From: Blastococcus saxobsidens
Lineage (GTDB): Bacteria; Actinomycetota; Actinomycetes; Mycobacteriales; Geodermatophilaceae
Length of the DNA: 64,000 nucleotides
Assembly: GCF_010682065.1 (NCBI RefSeq)
Contig: NZ_JAAGWG010000001.1
Coordinates: 164,216-228,215, forward strand
Direction of reading: 5' to 3'
The position numbers were made by a program, and so were the translations under genes. The first letter of the stretch is position 1; each line of letters opens with the position of its first letter. A model generated the notes under the pieces. That model was not told the DNA's origin. It saw only the letters and a program-made list of their open reading frames with translations, and ran no database searches. Of the stretch, positions 1-8,429 are shown piece after piece.

Positions 1-2
1 CC

Positions 3-1073
3 ACGTCGGCGCGGCCGGCCCGCGGCGCGCTCTCCGCCGGTGTCGTGACCGGCCTCCTCGCCGTGCTGATGGCCGGCGCCCTGGCCACGGCCGGCCCGGC
101 CGCCGCCATCGAGGACCCCACCCGCCCGGACTCCCAGGTCACCCACGGGCCGAGCTGCCGCCCCGGCGGCATCGTCGTGGAGGTCGTCGCCGGCACGGCG
201 TCCTACACGGTGCGGCTGGCGACGTCCCGCACACCCGCGGGCGAGGACGAGGTGACCCTGGCCCCTGGTGCGTCCGCGGTCCTGCAGACCGGCGACGTCG
301 CCCCCGGCGAGACGATCGACCCGCGCCTGGAGTTCGCCGCGCTCGACGGCTCGGGCACCACCTACGTCGACGAGCTCGAGGACTACACCCTCACCCGGCC
401 GACGACCGAGGACTGCGAGGCGGCGACCTCCCCGCCGACGGTGCCCGCGCCGCCGCCCCCCACGGCCACCGTGCAGCCCGGCAGCCCGAGCCCCTCGCAG
501 ACCAGCCCCAAGCCCTCCACCACGTCGCGGCCCAGCGGCACCACCACGACGACCGCCGGCACCCCGACCACGGGCACCACGACGTCGCGGACGACGTACG
601 GGCCCACCACCGGCACGCCGTCGCGCACGTCGGCCACGGTCGTGCCCTCCGTCGACGGGCCGGCCCGCGGGGACGGCCAGGAGGTCCTCGCCGGGGGCAC
701 GGTCTCCCTCCGGGGTGCGGGGTTCCTCCCGGGCGAGAAGGTCAACGTCCTGCTGCACGGCACCGACACGGTGCTGGCCACCGCCACCGCCGGGACCGAC
801 GGTCAGGTGCACGTGGACGTGCTGATCCCCACCGGGGCGACGGCCGGCCCGGCCACCCTGGACCTCGTCGGGGTGGACTCCGCGCAGTCCACCGGGGTGC
901 GGCTGCAGGTCGCCGCCGCCGAGCACGCGGTCGACCTGGCGCCGAGGGGAGCGGTGTCGCTGGCCTCGCTCATCGCGGCGGCGACGGCGCTGGTCCTGAC
1001 CGCGGCCGCGCTCGTCTCGGTCGCCGGGACGCGGCACGCCGAGCGACGTGAGCGCTCCACCGCCTCTTCCTGA
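3..1073 (+). CDS. secreted, C-terminally membrane-anchored protein (5' partial)
   Basis: I do not recognise a family. The frame is open back to the window edge, so the start probably lies upstream; a GTG at 45 is possible but would give a signal peptide without its basic n-region. What is visible is an Arg-containing n-region, a hydrophobic stretch of about 20 residues ending in GPAAA, an acidic N-terminal domain, then a Pro/Thr/Ser-rich low-complexity linker (about nt 425-650) and a compact beta-rich segment (about 660-940) that resembles bacterial Ig-like modules. A C-terminal transmembrane helix (about 950-1030) is followed by an Arg-rich tail. No LPXTG motif is present, so anchoring is by the helix. 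The 3' end overlaps the MarR gene. It is probably a cell-surface protein on a glycosylatable stalk; function unknown. Confidence 0.6.
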   Translation, partial: TSARPARGALSAGVVTGLLAVLMAGALATAGPAAAIEDPTRPDSQVTHGPSCRPGGIVVEVVAGTASYTVRLATSRTPAGEDEVTLAPGASAVLQTGDVAPGETIDPRLEFAALDGSGTTYVDELEDYTLTRPTTEDCEAATSPPTVPAPPPPTATVQPGSPSPSQTSPKPSTTSRPSGTTTTTAGTPTTGTTTSRTTYGPTTGTPSRTSATVVPSVDGPARGDGQEVLAGGTVSLRGAGFLPGEKVNVLLHGTDTVLATATAGTDGQVHVDVLIPTGATAGPATLDLVGVDSAQSTGVRLQVAAAEHAVDLAPRGAVSLASLIAAATALVLTAAALVSVAGTRHAERRERSTASS

Positions 1074-1614
1074 CGGCGGTTTCGCCGTCCCCCGATCAGG
1101 GGACCCAGGGGCCGTGCAACGGTCCGAGGACGCGCTCGCGCGTGGAGTCCCGCGGGACGCCACCACTCTTCCCGGAGTCGCTCCCCGCCCCGCCGAGACG
1201 TGGCTGCGCATCGTGCAGGTGCACGACCGCATCACCCGGCGGGTCGACTCGGCGCTCCACCGCCACCACGACCTCTCGCTGACCGGGTTCGAGGCGCTGC
1301 GGCGCATCGCCGAGTCGCCGGACGGGCGCGCCTCGATGGGAGACGTCGCCGACGCCGTCGGGCTCTCCCGACCGGGGGTGACCAGCACCATCAGCCGGCT
1401 GGTCGAGCAAGGCCTGGTCGTCCGCGAGCGAGGGGGCGCCGACCGGCGGCTGCTGCACGCCCGCCTCACCGAGGCCGGGCGGAACCGCGTCGAGGCCGCC
1501 GCCGGCACGCACGACGAGATGGTCGCCTCCCTGCTGGGTCTGCTCGGCGACGACGCCGCGCTGGTCACCGATGCGCTGGCGCGGGTCTCCGCGGCCACCC
1601 GCGACCGTCGCTGA
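1048..1614 (+). CDS. MarR-family transcriptional regulator
   Basis: Winged-helix regulator of about 188 residues. The MarR core starts near residue 51 (ETWLRIVQVHDRI) and contains the recognition helix in DVADAVGLSRPGVTSTISRLVEQG and the wing RERGGADRRLLHARLTEAG. Such proteins bind palindromic operators as dimers and are usually released by small phenolic or hydrophobic ligands. The GTG start at 1048 lies inside the preceding gene and gives a 50-residue N-terminal extension that the family does not need; GTG 1114 is an alternative. No Shine-Dalgarno sequence settles it. It is followed after about 70 nt by the heptose/glycosyltransferase operon on the same strand and may control it, but that is only positional inference. 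Confidence 0.8.
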   Translation: MSAPPPLPDGGFAVPRSGDPGAVQRSEDALARGVPRDATTLPGVAPRPAETWLRIVQVHDRITRRVDSALHRHHDLSLTGFEALRRIAESPDGRASMGDVADAVGLSRPGVTSTISRLVEQGLVVRERGGADRRLLHARLTEAGRNRVEAAAGTHDEMVASLLGLLGDDAALVTDALARVSAATRDRR

Positions 1615-1647
1615 CCGCTCGCGGAGCGCCCAGACGCTTCAAGCCCG

Positions 1648-1653
1648 TAGTTT
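1648..1653 (+). promoter_or_regulatory. candidate -10 box of the heptose/glycosyltransferase operon
   Basis: TAGTTT fits the TAnnnT pattern of other likely -10 boxes here and is the only T-rich spot in the 70-nt gap before the GT2-GmhB gene. No convincing -35 was found, so the call is tentative. Confidence 0.3.
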
Positions 1654-1684
1654 TCGCCGTCCGGAGAACGGGCAGGACGCGATC

Positions 1685-3175
1685 ATGCTCGCGCAGGTGA
1701 CCGTGGTCGTGCCGACGATCGGGCGTGCCTCGCTCGACGTCCTGCTCGACGCGCTCGCCGCTGCTCCCGGGCCGCGCCCGGCCGAGCTGATCCTGGTCGA
1801 CGACCGGCCCACCGGCGAGCCGCTGCAGCCGGACCGTCCCGGGCTCCCGCCGGTCCGCGTCGTGCGCACCGGCGGCGGCGGGCCGGCCCGCGCCCGCAAC
1901 CTGGGCTGGCGCAGTGCCCGCACCGAGTGGATCGCCTTCCTCGACGACGACGTCGTGACCGACCGCGACTGGTACTCCCGGCTGGAGAGCGACCTGGCCG
2001 ACCTGCCGGCCGACGTCGCCGGCAGCCAGGGCCGGGTGCGGGTCCCGCTGCCCGGGCACCGTCGCCCCACCGACTGGGAGCGCGGCACCGCCGGGCTGGC
2101 CACCTCCAGCTGGATCACCGCCGACCTCGCCTACCGCCGCGCCGCCCTGGCCGCCGTCGGGGGCTTCGACGAACGCTTCCCGCGCGCCTTCCGCGAGGAC
2201 TCCGACCTCGCCCTGCGCGTTCTGGACACCGGCTCCCGGCTGGTCCGCGGCGAGCGGTGGATCACCCACCCGGTCCGGCCCACCGACCGCTGGGTCAGCG
2301 TGCGCGTGCAGGCCGGCAACGCCGACGACGTCCTGATGCGCCGGCTGCACGGCCGCGACTGGCGGGACCGGGCCGACGCCGCGCTCGGCCGCCGTCCGCA
2401 GCACATGGCGGTCACGGCCGCGGCGCTCGCCACGGTCGGTCTCGCCGCGGCCCGCCGGCCCCGCGCCGCGCTGGCCGCCGCGGCCGCCTGGGCCGCCGGC
2501 ACCGGGGAGTTCGCCTGGCGGCGGATCGCCCCCGGCCCGAGGACGAGGGCCGAAATCGCCACTATGGCCCTGACGAGCGCCGCGATCCCGCCGCTGGCCA
2601 CCTGGCACTGGCTGCGCGGCGTCGTGCAGCACGTCGGCGTCCGTCGCTGGCGGGGCCTGCCCGACCTGGTGCTCTTCGACCGCGACGGCACCCTGGTGCA
2701 CGACTACCCCTACAACGGCGATCCGGAGTGGGTCCGCCCGGTGGACGGCGCCCGCGAGGCGCTGGACGCGCTGCGCGCCCGCGGCGTGAAGGTCGGCGTG
2801 GTCAGCAACCAGTCCGGCGTGGCCCGCGGGCTCATCACTCCCGACCAGGTGGACGCCTGCATGAAGCGGCTGGACGAGCTGATCGGCCCGTTCGACACCG
2901 TCCAGTACTGCCCGCACGGCCCCGACGACGGCTGCGACTGCCGCAAGCCAGCTCCCGGGATGGTCACCGCCGCCTGCGCCGAACTGGGCGTCGACCCCGC
3001 CCGATGCGTGGTGATCGGTGACATCGGTGCCGACGTCGAGGCGGCCGCCGCGGCCGGGTCGGCCGGGATCATGGTGCCCACCCCCGTCACCCGCCGCGAG
3101 GAGGTCGAGGCCGCGCCGCAGCGCGCGGAGACGCTGACGGAGGCGGTCGGGCGCGTCCTGGGCGGGCACTGGTGA
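1685..3175 (+). CDS. GT2 glycosyltransferase fused to a GmhB-like D,D-heptose-1,7-bisphosphate 7-phosphatase
   Basis: A two-enzyme fusion of 496 residues. The N-terminal half is a GT-A fold GT2 transferase: VVVPTIGRAS at the start, the metal-binding DDD near residues 87-89, and the acidic FREDSD region. A hydrophobic middle (about residues 240-310) may contact the membrane. The C-terminal half is a HAD phosphatase of the GmhB type: the DRDGT nucleophile motif (Asp332, Asp334), SNQSG near 373, the zinc ligands C409, H411, C417, C419 (CPHGPDDGCDC), and IGD near 445. GmhB removes the 7-phosphate from heptose-1,7-bisphosphate during ADP-heptose synthesis. ATG 1685 was chosen because the GT2 fold starts at once; upstream in-frame codons run into the MarR gene. 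The stop overlaps the next start (GTGA). Confidence 0.88.
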   Translation: MLAQVTVVVPTIGRASLDVLLDALAAAPGPRPAELILVDDRPTGEPLQPDRPGLPPVRVVRTGGGGPARARNLGWRSARTEWIAFLDDDVVTDRDWYSRLESDLADLPADVAGSQGRVRVPLPGHRRPTDWERGTAGLATSSWITADLAYRRAALAAVGGFDERFPRAFREDSDLALRVLDTGSRLVRGERWITHPVRPTDRWVSVRVQAGNADDVLMRRLHGRDWRDRADAALGRRPQHMAVTAAALATVGLAAARRPRAALAAAAAWAAGTGEFAWRRIAPGPRTRAEIATMALTSAAIPPLATWHWLRGVVQHVGVRRWRGLPDLVLFDRDGTLVHDYPYNGDPEWVRPVDGAREALDALRARGVKVGVVSNQSGVARGLITPDQVDACMKRLDELIGPFDTVQYCPHGPDDGCDCRKPAPGMVTAACAELGVDPARCVVIGDIGADVEAAAAAGSAGIMVPTPVTRREEVEAAPQRAETLTEAVGRVLGGHW

Positions 3176-4173
3176 GCCGCACCGTGCTCGTCGCGCGGCT
3201 GGACAACGCCGGCGACGTGCTCCTCCAGGGCCCGCTGGTCCGCGCCGTCGCCGCCGGGGCCGACCGCGTGGTCGTGCTCGCCGGGCCCGCCGGCGCCGCC
3301 GCGGCGGAGCTGCTGCCCGGCGTGGACGAGGTCTGGACCTGGGCCTGCCCCTGGATCCTCGGCGACCCGCCGCCCGTGGACCCCGCCGACCTGGCCGCGC
3401 TCACCGCGCGGATCCGGGACCTGGCGCCCGACGAGGCGCTGATCTCCACGTCCTTCCACCAGTCGCCCCTGCCCCTGGCCCTGGTGCTCCGCGCGGGCGG
3501 CGTGCCCCGCATCTCGGCGATCAGCGTCGACTACCCGGGCTCGCTGCTCGACGTCCGGCACCGGGTCGAGGACGACCTGCCCGAGCCCGAGCGCGCGCTC
3601 TCCCTCGCCCGCGCGGCGGGGTTCGAGCTGCCCGACGGCGACGACGGGCGGCTCGCCGTCCGCCGCCCGTTGCCGGCGGTGGCGCACGAGCCGGGCTACG
3701 TCGTGCTGCACCCCGGCGCCTCGGTGTCGGCCCGGGCCTGGCCGGCGCAGCGCTGCGCCGAGGCCGTCGAGGCGCTGGCCGACGCCGGGTACCGCGTGCT
3801 GGTCACCGGCGGGCCGGGCGAACGGGAGCTCACCGCCGCCGTCGCCGGCACCCGGGGCACCGACCTGGGTGGGGAGACCACGCTGGCCGAGATGGCGGCG
3901 CTGCTGGACGGCGCGGCCGCGGTCGTCGTCGGCAACACCGGACCGGCGCACCTGGCGGCCGCCGTCGGCACCCCGGTCGTCTCGCTCTTCGCGCCCGTCG
4001 TCCCCGCGGCCCGGTGGGCGCCCTACGGCGTGCCCACCGTGCTCCTCGGCGACCAGTTCGCCGCCTGCCGCGACACCCGGGCCCGCGAGTGCCCGGTGCC
4101 CGGCCACCCCTGCCTGACCTCGGTGACGGCGCAGGACGTCGTCGCCGCCGTGGAGAAGCTGGTGAGCGCGTGA
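3172..4173 (+). CDS. GT9 (ADP-heptosyltransferase-like) glycosyltransferase
   Basis: A 333-residue GT-B enzyme of family 9, the family of the LPS heptosyltransferases WaaC/WaaF, which use ADP-heptose. Features include the N-terminal LDNAGDVLLQGPLVRAV, a C-domain entry VLHPGASVSARAWPAQR, a TGGPGE nucleotide-binding turn, and the strongly conserved GNTGPAHLAAAVGTPVVSLF that contacts the sugar nucleotide. The start GTG overlaps the stop of the GmhB-fusion gene by 4 nt and its own stop overlaps the next gene by 4 nt. Placement next to ADP-heptose synthesis genes makes ADP-heptose the likely donor. The acceptor is unknown because nothing here suggests LPS. Confidence 0.88.
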   Translation: MSRTVLVARLDNAGDVLLQGPLVRAVAAGADRVVVLAGPAGAAAAELLPGVDEVWTWACPWILGDPPPVDPADLAALTARIRDLAPDEALISTSFHQSPLPLALVLRAGGVPRISAISVDYPGSLLDVRHRVEDDLPEPERALSLARAAGFELPDGDDGRLAVRRPLPAVAHEPGYVVLHPGASVSARAWPAQRCAEAVEALADAGYRVLVTGGPGERELTAAVAGTRGTDLGGETTLAEMAALLDGAAAVVVGNTGPAHLAAAVGTPVVSLFAPVVPAARWAPYGVPTVLLGDQFAACRDTRARECPVPGHPCLTSVTAQDVVAAVEKLVSA

Positions 4174-5150
4174 AGGTCCTGGTCTGGCACGTGCACGGCT
4201 CCTGGACGACGTCCTTCGTCCAGGGCGACCACGAGTACCTGATCCCGGTCACCCCCGGCCGCGACGCCGACGGTCTCGGCCGCGCCCGCACCTGGGACTG
4301 GCCGGCGTCGGCCCGCGAGGTGACCCCCGAGCAGCTGCGCGACGAGCACGTCGACGTCGTGGTGCTGCAGCGCCGACGCGACCTGGACCTGGTGCGCGAA
4401 TGGCTGGGCCGCGAGCCCGGCCGGGACCTGCCAGCGGTCTTCCTCGAGCACAACGCGCCGGGGCTGGAGCCGGGCGACGGGCCGGTGCCGCACACCCGGC
4501 ACCCGATGGCCGACCAGTCCGGCATCCCGATCGCGCACGTCACCTCCTTCAACGAGCTGTTCTACGACAACGGCCGCGCGCCGACGACGGTCATCGAGCA
4601 CGGCATCGTCGACCCGGGGGAGCGCTACACCGGGGAGCTGGCGCGGGCCGCCGTCGTCACCAACGAGCCGGTGCGCCGGGGCCGGACCGTGGGCGCGGAC
4701 CTGCTGCCCGGGCTGGCCGCCGCCGCGCCGGTCGACGTCTTCGGCATGGGGCTGGCCGGGCTGCACGAGAAGTACGGCCTGGACCCCGAGCGGGTCGCGC
4801 TGCACGACGACCCGCCGCAGGCGGCCATGCACACCGAGCTGGCCCGCCGCCGGGTCTACGTGCACCCGGTCCGCTGGACCTCCCTGGGGCTGTCGCTGCT
4901 GGAGGCCATGCACCTCGGCATGCCGGTGGTCGGCCTGGCCACCACCGAGGCGGTGGAGGCGGTCCCGGCCGAGGCCGGCGTCCTCTCCACCAGGCCGGAC
5001 CGGCTGTGGGAGGCCGTGCGGCACTTCGTGGACGACGAGGACGCCGCCCGGCTGGCCGGCAAGGCCGCCCGCGCCGCCGCGCTGGAGCGCTACGGCCTGG
5101 CCCGATTCCTGCAGGACTGGGATCGCCTGCTCGGAGAGGTGACGCGATGA
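4170..5150 (+). CDS. GT4/GT1-type glycosyltransferase
   Basis: About 326 residues starting at GTG 4170 (GTGA overlap with the GT9 gene). It looks like a GT-B transferase. The N-terminal domain has LVWHVHGSWTTSFVQG and a long acceptor region with FLEHNAPG. The C-terminal part has VYVHPVRWTSLGLSLLEAMHLGMPVVGL, the GT4-type E-x7-E donor-binding region, followed by a terminal helix. It is closest in layout to small GT4 enzymes of surface-glycan clusters. Donor and acceptor cannot be read from sequence. It is coupled to the following GT4 gene by an ATGA overlap. Confidence 0.82.
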   Translation: MKVLVWHVHGSWTTSFVQGDHEYLIPVTPGRDADGLGRARTWDWPASAREVTPEQLRDEHVDVVVLQRRRDLDLVREWLGREPGRDLPAVFLEHNAPGLEPGDGPVPHTRHPMADQSGIPIAHVTSFNELFYDNGRAPTTVIEHGIVDPGERYTGELARAAVVTNEPVRRGRTVGADLLPGLAAAAPVDVFGMGLAGLHEKYGLDPERVALHDDPPQAAMHTELARRRVYVHPVRWTSLGLSLLEAMHLGMPVVGLATTEAVEAVPAEAGVLSTRPDRLWEAVRHFVDDEDAARLAGKAARAAALERYGLARFLQDWDRLLGEVTR

Positions 5151-6361
5151 GGATCGACCTGGTCAGCGAGCACGCCAGCCCGCTCGCCGCGATCGGCGGC
5201 GTCGACGCCGGCGGGCAGAACGTGCACGTCGCCGCACTGGCCGCCGGGCTCGCGCAGCGCGGGCACGAGGTCACCGTGCACACCCGCCGGGACGACGCCG
5301 CGCTGCCCGAGCGGGTCGTGGTGCAGGACGGCTACAACGTCGTCCACGTGACCGCCGGCCCGCCCGAGCCGCTGCCCAAGGACGAGCTCCTGCAGCACAT
5401 GCCGGCGTTCGCGCGGGTGCTGCGGCACGGCTGGGCCGCGGCCCGGCCCGACGTCGTGCACGCCCACTTCTGGATGAGCGGTCTGGCCTCGGTCGAGGCC
5501 TCGGCCAGCCTGCTCTCCCCGGTGCCGGTGCTGCAGACCTTCCATGCGCTCGGCTCGGTCAAGCGGCGCCACCAGGGCGACGCCGACACCTCGCCCGCCG
5601 AGCGCATCGACCTCGAGCGCGGGCTGTGCCGCGACGTCAGCCACGTCGTGGCCACCTGCTCCGACGAGGTGTTCGAGCTGCGCCGCCTCGGGCTGACCAC
5701 CGACCGCGTCTCGATCGTGCCCTGCGGCGTGGACACCGCGGTGTTCACCCCGCGCGGCCCGGTCGCCCCGCGCGGGGACCGCAAGCGCCTGCTGGTGCTC
5801 GGCCGGCTGGTCGAGCGCAAGGGGCAGGACGACGCCGTCCGCGCCCTGCGGGCCGTGCCCGACGCCGAGCTCGTGGTCGTCGGCGGGCCTGCGCCCGACG
5901 CCGTCGACGCCGATCCCGAGGTGCGGCGGCTGCGCGGCATCGCCGCCGAGGCGGGGGTGGCCGACCGGCTGGTGTTCGCCGGCTCGGTGGCGCGCGCCGA
6001 CGTCCCCGCCTGGGTGCGCTCGGCCGACGTCGTCCTCGCCGTGCCCTGGTACGAGCCGTTCGGCATCACCCCGCTGGAGGCCATGGCCTGCGGGCGGCCC
6101 GTCGTCGCCACGGCGGTCGGCGGGCTGCAGGACTCCGTCGCCGACGGCGTCACCGGCGACCTCGTCCCCCCGCGGGACCCCGCGCGCCTGGGTGAGGTGC
6201 TCGCCGCGCTGCTGGCCGACGACGAGCGCCGGGCCGCCTACGGCTCGGCCGGCGTGCGGCGGGTGCGTGCCCGCTACCGCTGGGACCGCGTCGTGGCCGA
6301 CACCGAAACCGTCTACCGGCAGGTCCTCGCCCGCCGCCGTCCCGTGGAGGTCGCCCGATGA
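5147..6361 (+). CDS. GT4 glycosyltransferase (MshA/sucrose-phosphate-synthase-like)
   Basis: A 404-residue retaining GT-B enzyme. It begins with IGGVDAGGQNVHVAALAAGL, the glycine-rich loop of MshA- and sucrose-synthase-like GT4 proteins, followed by DVVHAHFWMSG. Further on are VPCGVDTAVF, LVLGRLVERKGQD, and the E-x7-E motif in WYEPFGITPLEAMACGRPVV with the GG loop AVGGLQD. It is placed between a second GT4 and gmhA in an unbroken chain of 4-nt overlaps, so it is likely to act on the same glycan as the heptosyltransferase-like enzymes. Mycothiol synthesis (MshA) is a possible alternative reading, but that gene is normally not in a heptose cluster. Confidence 0.85.
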   Translation: MRIDLVSEHASPLAAIGGVDAGGQNVHVAALAAGLAQRGHEVTVHTRRDDAALPERVVVQDGYNVVHVTAGPPEPLPKDELLQHMPAFARVLRHGWAAARPDVVHAHFWMSGLASVEASASLLSPVPVLQTFHALGSVKRRHQGDADTSPAERIDLERGLCRDVSHVVATCSDEVFELRRLGLTTDRVSIVPCGVDTAVFTPRGPVAPRGDRKRLLVLGRLVERKGQDDAVRALRAVPDAELVVVGGPAPDAVDADPEVRRLRGIAAEAGVADRLVFAGSVARADVPAWVRSADVVLAVPWYEPFGITPLEAMACGRPVVATAVGGLQDSVADGVTGDLVPPRDPARLGEVLAALLADDERRAAYGSAGVRRVRARYRWDRVVADTETVYRQVLARRRPVEVAR

Positions 6362-7056
6362 GCATCCCCCCGCACTCCTTCCGCGAGAACGTGGTCGCTC
6401 AGGGGACGGCCGCGGCCTTCCCCCAGCCCGACACCTGCACCCACCTCACCGGTGCCGACCACGTCGCGTCGCTGACCGCGGCGCTGGGCTCGCTGAACGC
6501 CCAGCTGCCGGCGCTGGACCGTTGGGGCCGGCTGGTCGCCGAGGTGCTGTGCGGTCCCGGGCGCGGCCGCCTGCTGGCCGCGGGCAACGGCGGCAGCGCC
6601 GCGCAGGCCCAGCACCTCACCGCCGAGCTGGTCGGCCGCTACCGGGCCGACCGGCCGCCGTTCTCGGCGATCTGCCTGACCGCCGAGACGTCGTCGCTGA
6701 CCGCGATCGCCAACGACTACCCGGCCGACGAGCTGTTCGCCCGCCAGGTGGAGGCACACGGCCGCCCCGGTGACGTGCTGGTGCTGCTGTCCACGTCCGG
6801 ACGCTCGCCGAACGCCGTCGCCGCGGCCCGCCGGGCGCAGGAGTGCGGCATCACGGTGCTGGCCATGACCGGGCCGGCACCCAACCCGCTGGCCGCCGTG
6901 GCCGACGACGCCGTCGCCATCGACTCGCCGTGGACCGCCACCGTGCAGGAGTGCCACCTGGTCGCCCTGCACCTGCTCTGCGCCGCGTTCGACGAGGCGG
7001 TGCTCGCCGAGCCGGCGCGGGTGCCGACCGGCCCGTCCTTCGAGGCGGCGAAGTGA
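6358..7056 (+). CDS. gmhA: sedoheptulose-7-phosphate isomerase
   Basis: SIS-domain isomerase of 232 residues that converts sedoheptulose 7-phosphate to D-glycero-D-manno-heptose 7-phosphate, the first committed step of ADP-heptose synthesis. The phosphosugar loop GNGGSAAQAQHLTAELVGRY starts near residue 76 and is followed by the typical GmhA stretch LTAETSSLTAIANDY. A second SIS signature is LLSTSGRSPNAVAAAR. An N-terminal tail of about 40 residues precedes the domain. ATG 6358 overlaps the upstream stop (ATGA), and its stop overlaps the hldE start. The adjacent hldE and the GmhB domain three genes upstream support the pathway assignment over other SIS isomerases. Confidence 0.92.
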   Translation: MSIPPHSFRENVVAQGTAAAFPQPDTCTHLTGADHVASLTAALGSLNAQLPALDRWGRLVAEVLCGPGRGRLLAAGNGGSAAQAQHLTAELVGRYRADRPPFSAICLTAETSSLTAIANDYPADELFARQVEAHGRPGDVLVLLSTSGRSPNAVAAARRAQECGITVLAMTGPAPNPLAAVADDAVAIDSPWTATVQECHLVALHLLCAAFDEAVLAEPARVPTGPSFEAAK

Positions 7057-8429
7057 CCGAGCGGCCGCTTGTCGTCGTCGGCGACGCGCTGCTCGACGTC
7101 GACCTGGTCGGCAGCGCGTCCCGGCTCACCCCCGACGCGCCGGTGCCGGTGGTCGAGGGCATCGAGCGCCGGGAGCGCCCCGGCGGCGCGGCGCTGGCCG
7201 CGGTGATCGCGGCGGCGGCCGGCACCCGCGAGGTCGTGCTGATCGCCCCGATCGACTCCGACGAGGGCGCCGTCCGGCTGCGGGAGCTGCTCGCCGGCCG
7301 GGTGCGGCTGATCGAGATCCCGGCGACCGGGGGCACCTCGGTGAAGCAGCGGCTGCGCGTGGGGGACCACTCCGTCGCACGCCTGGACAGCGGCGCGCCC
7401 GTCGCGACCCTCGGCCCACTGCCCGCCGAGGCGGCCGCGGCGATCCGGGACGCCGCCGCGGTGCTCGTCGCCGACTACGGCCGCGGGACGACGGCGGCGG
7501 CCGACGTCCGGGACGCACTGGGCGCCGCCCGCGGGCCGGTCGTGTGGGATCCGCACCCCCGCGGCGCGGACCCGGTGCCGAACGCCCGGCTCGTCACGCC
7601 CAACGGCGCCGAGGCCGCCCGCGTGGCCGCCGACGCGACCGGCACCGGGCTGGCCGTCGTCGGGGCCCGGGCGGAGGCGCTCATCCGGCAGTGGGAGGTC
7701 GGCGCCGTCGCCGTCACCCTCGGTGCCCGCGGCGCGCTGCTCTCCTACGGCTCCGGGGCGCCCATGGTCGTGCCGGCCGTCGCGGTCACCGGCGGCGACC
7801 CGTGCGGCGCCGGCGACTCCTTCGCCGCCGCCGCCGCGCTGGCCCTGGCCGACGGCGCGGTGACCGGCGAGGCGGTGGCCGCGGCGGTCGCCTTCGCCTC
7901 GGCCTTCGTCGCCCGCGGTGGAGCGACGTCCTGGGACGCCGCCGGGCCCGCCGGGCCCGCCGCACCGGAGGGCGCGGCCGAGCCCGGCGCCGAGGCCGTC
8001 CTCGCCCGGGTGCGGGCCGCTGGCGGCACGGTCGTCGCCACCGGGGGCTGCTTCGACCTGCTGCACGCCGGCCACGTCGCCACGCTGCGCGCCGCCCGCG
8101 GGCTGGGGGACTGCCTGGTGGTCTGCATCAACTCCGACGACTCGGTGCGCCGGCTCAAGGGCCCCTCGCGTCCGCTGGTGACCGCGCCGGACCGGGCGCG
8201 CGTGCTCGAGGCGCTGGAGTTCGTCGACGCCGTCGTGGTCTTCGACGAGGACACCCCCGCCGAGGTGCTCGACCGGCTGCGGCCCGACGTGTGGGCCAAG
8301 GGCGGCGACTACGCCGGCGCGGACCTGCCCGAGGCCGCGGTGCTGCGCACCTGGGGCGGGCAGGCCGTCGTGCTGCCCTACCTCGACGGGCACTCGACGA
8401 CCGCACTGGTCGAGCGCTCCCGCGTGTGA
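7053..8429 (+). CDS. hldE: bifunctional heptose-7-phosphate kinase / heptose-1-phosphate adenylyltransferase
   Basis: A 458-residue two-domain enzyme (RfaE/HldE). Residues 1-300 form a PfkB/ribokinase-type kinase, with the substrate loop RPGGAALAAV and the catalytic GAGDSF near residue 252. Residues about 320-458 form a cytidylyltransferase-like domain: TGGCFDLLHAGH with the nucleotide-binding HAGH at about 338, followed by INSDDSVRRLKGPSRP. Together they make heptose-1,7-bisphosphate and, after GmhB, ADP-D-glycero-D-manno-heptose. GTG 7053 is preferred because it overlaps the gmhA stop (GTGA) and directly precedes the conserved VVVGDALLDVD. No HldD epimerase is seen, so the product may stay in the D,D form. 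Confidence 0.93.
   Translation: MTERPLVVVGDALLDVDLVGSASRLTPDAPVPVVEGIERRERPGGAALAAVIAAAAGTREVVLIAPIDSDEGAVRLRELLAGRVRLIEIPATGGTSVKQRLRVGDHSVARLDSGAPVATLGPLPAEAAAAIRDAAAVLVADYGRGTTAAADVRDALGAARGPVVWDPHPRGADPVPNARLVTPNGAEAARVAADATGTGLAVVGARAEALIRQWEVGAVAVTLGARGALLSYGSGAPMVVPAVAVTGGDPCGAGDSFAAAAALALADGAVTGEAVAAAVAFASAFVARGGATSWDAAGPAGPAAPEGAAEPGAEAVLARVRAAGGTVVATGGCFDLLHAGHVATLRAARGLGDCLVVCINSDDSVRRLKGPSRPLVTAPDRARVLEALEFVDAVVVFDEDTPAEVLDRLRPDVWAKGGDYAGADLPEAAVLRTWGGQAVVLPYLDGHSTTALVERSRV

Noticed and set aside
1..1073. LPXTG sortase signal at the C-terminus of the first protein
   Set aside because: The residues before the C-terminal helix (LAPRG) do not fit LPXTG or its common variants, so a membrane anchor was preferred.
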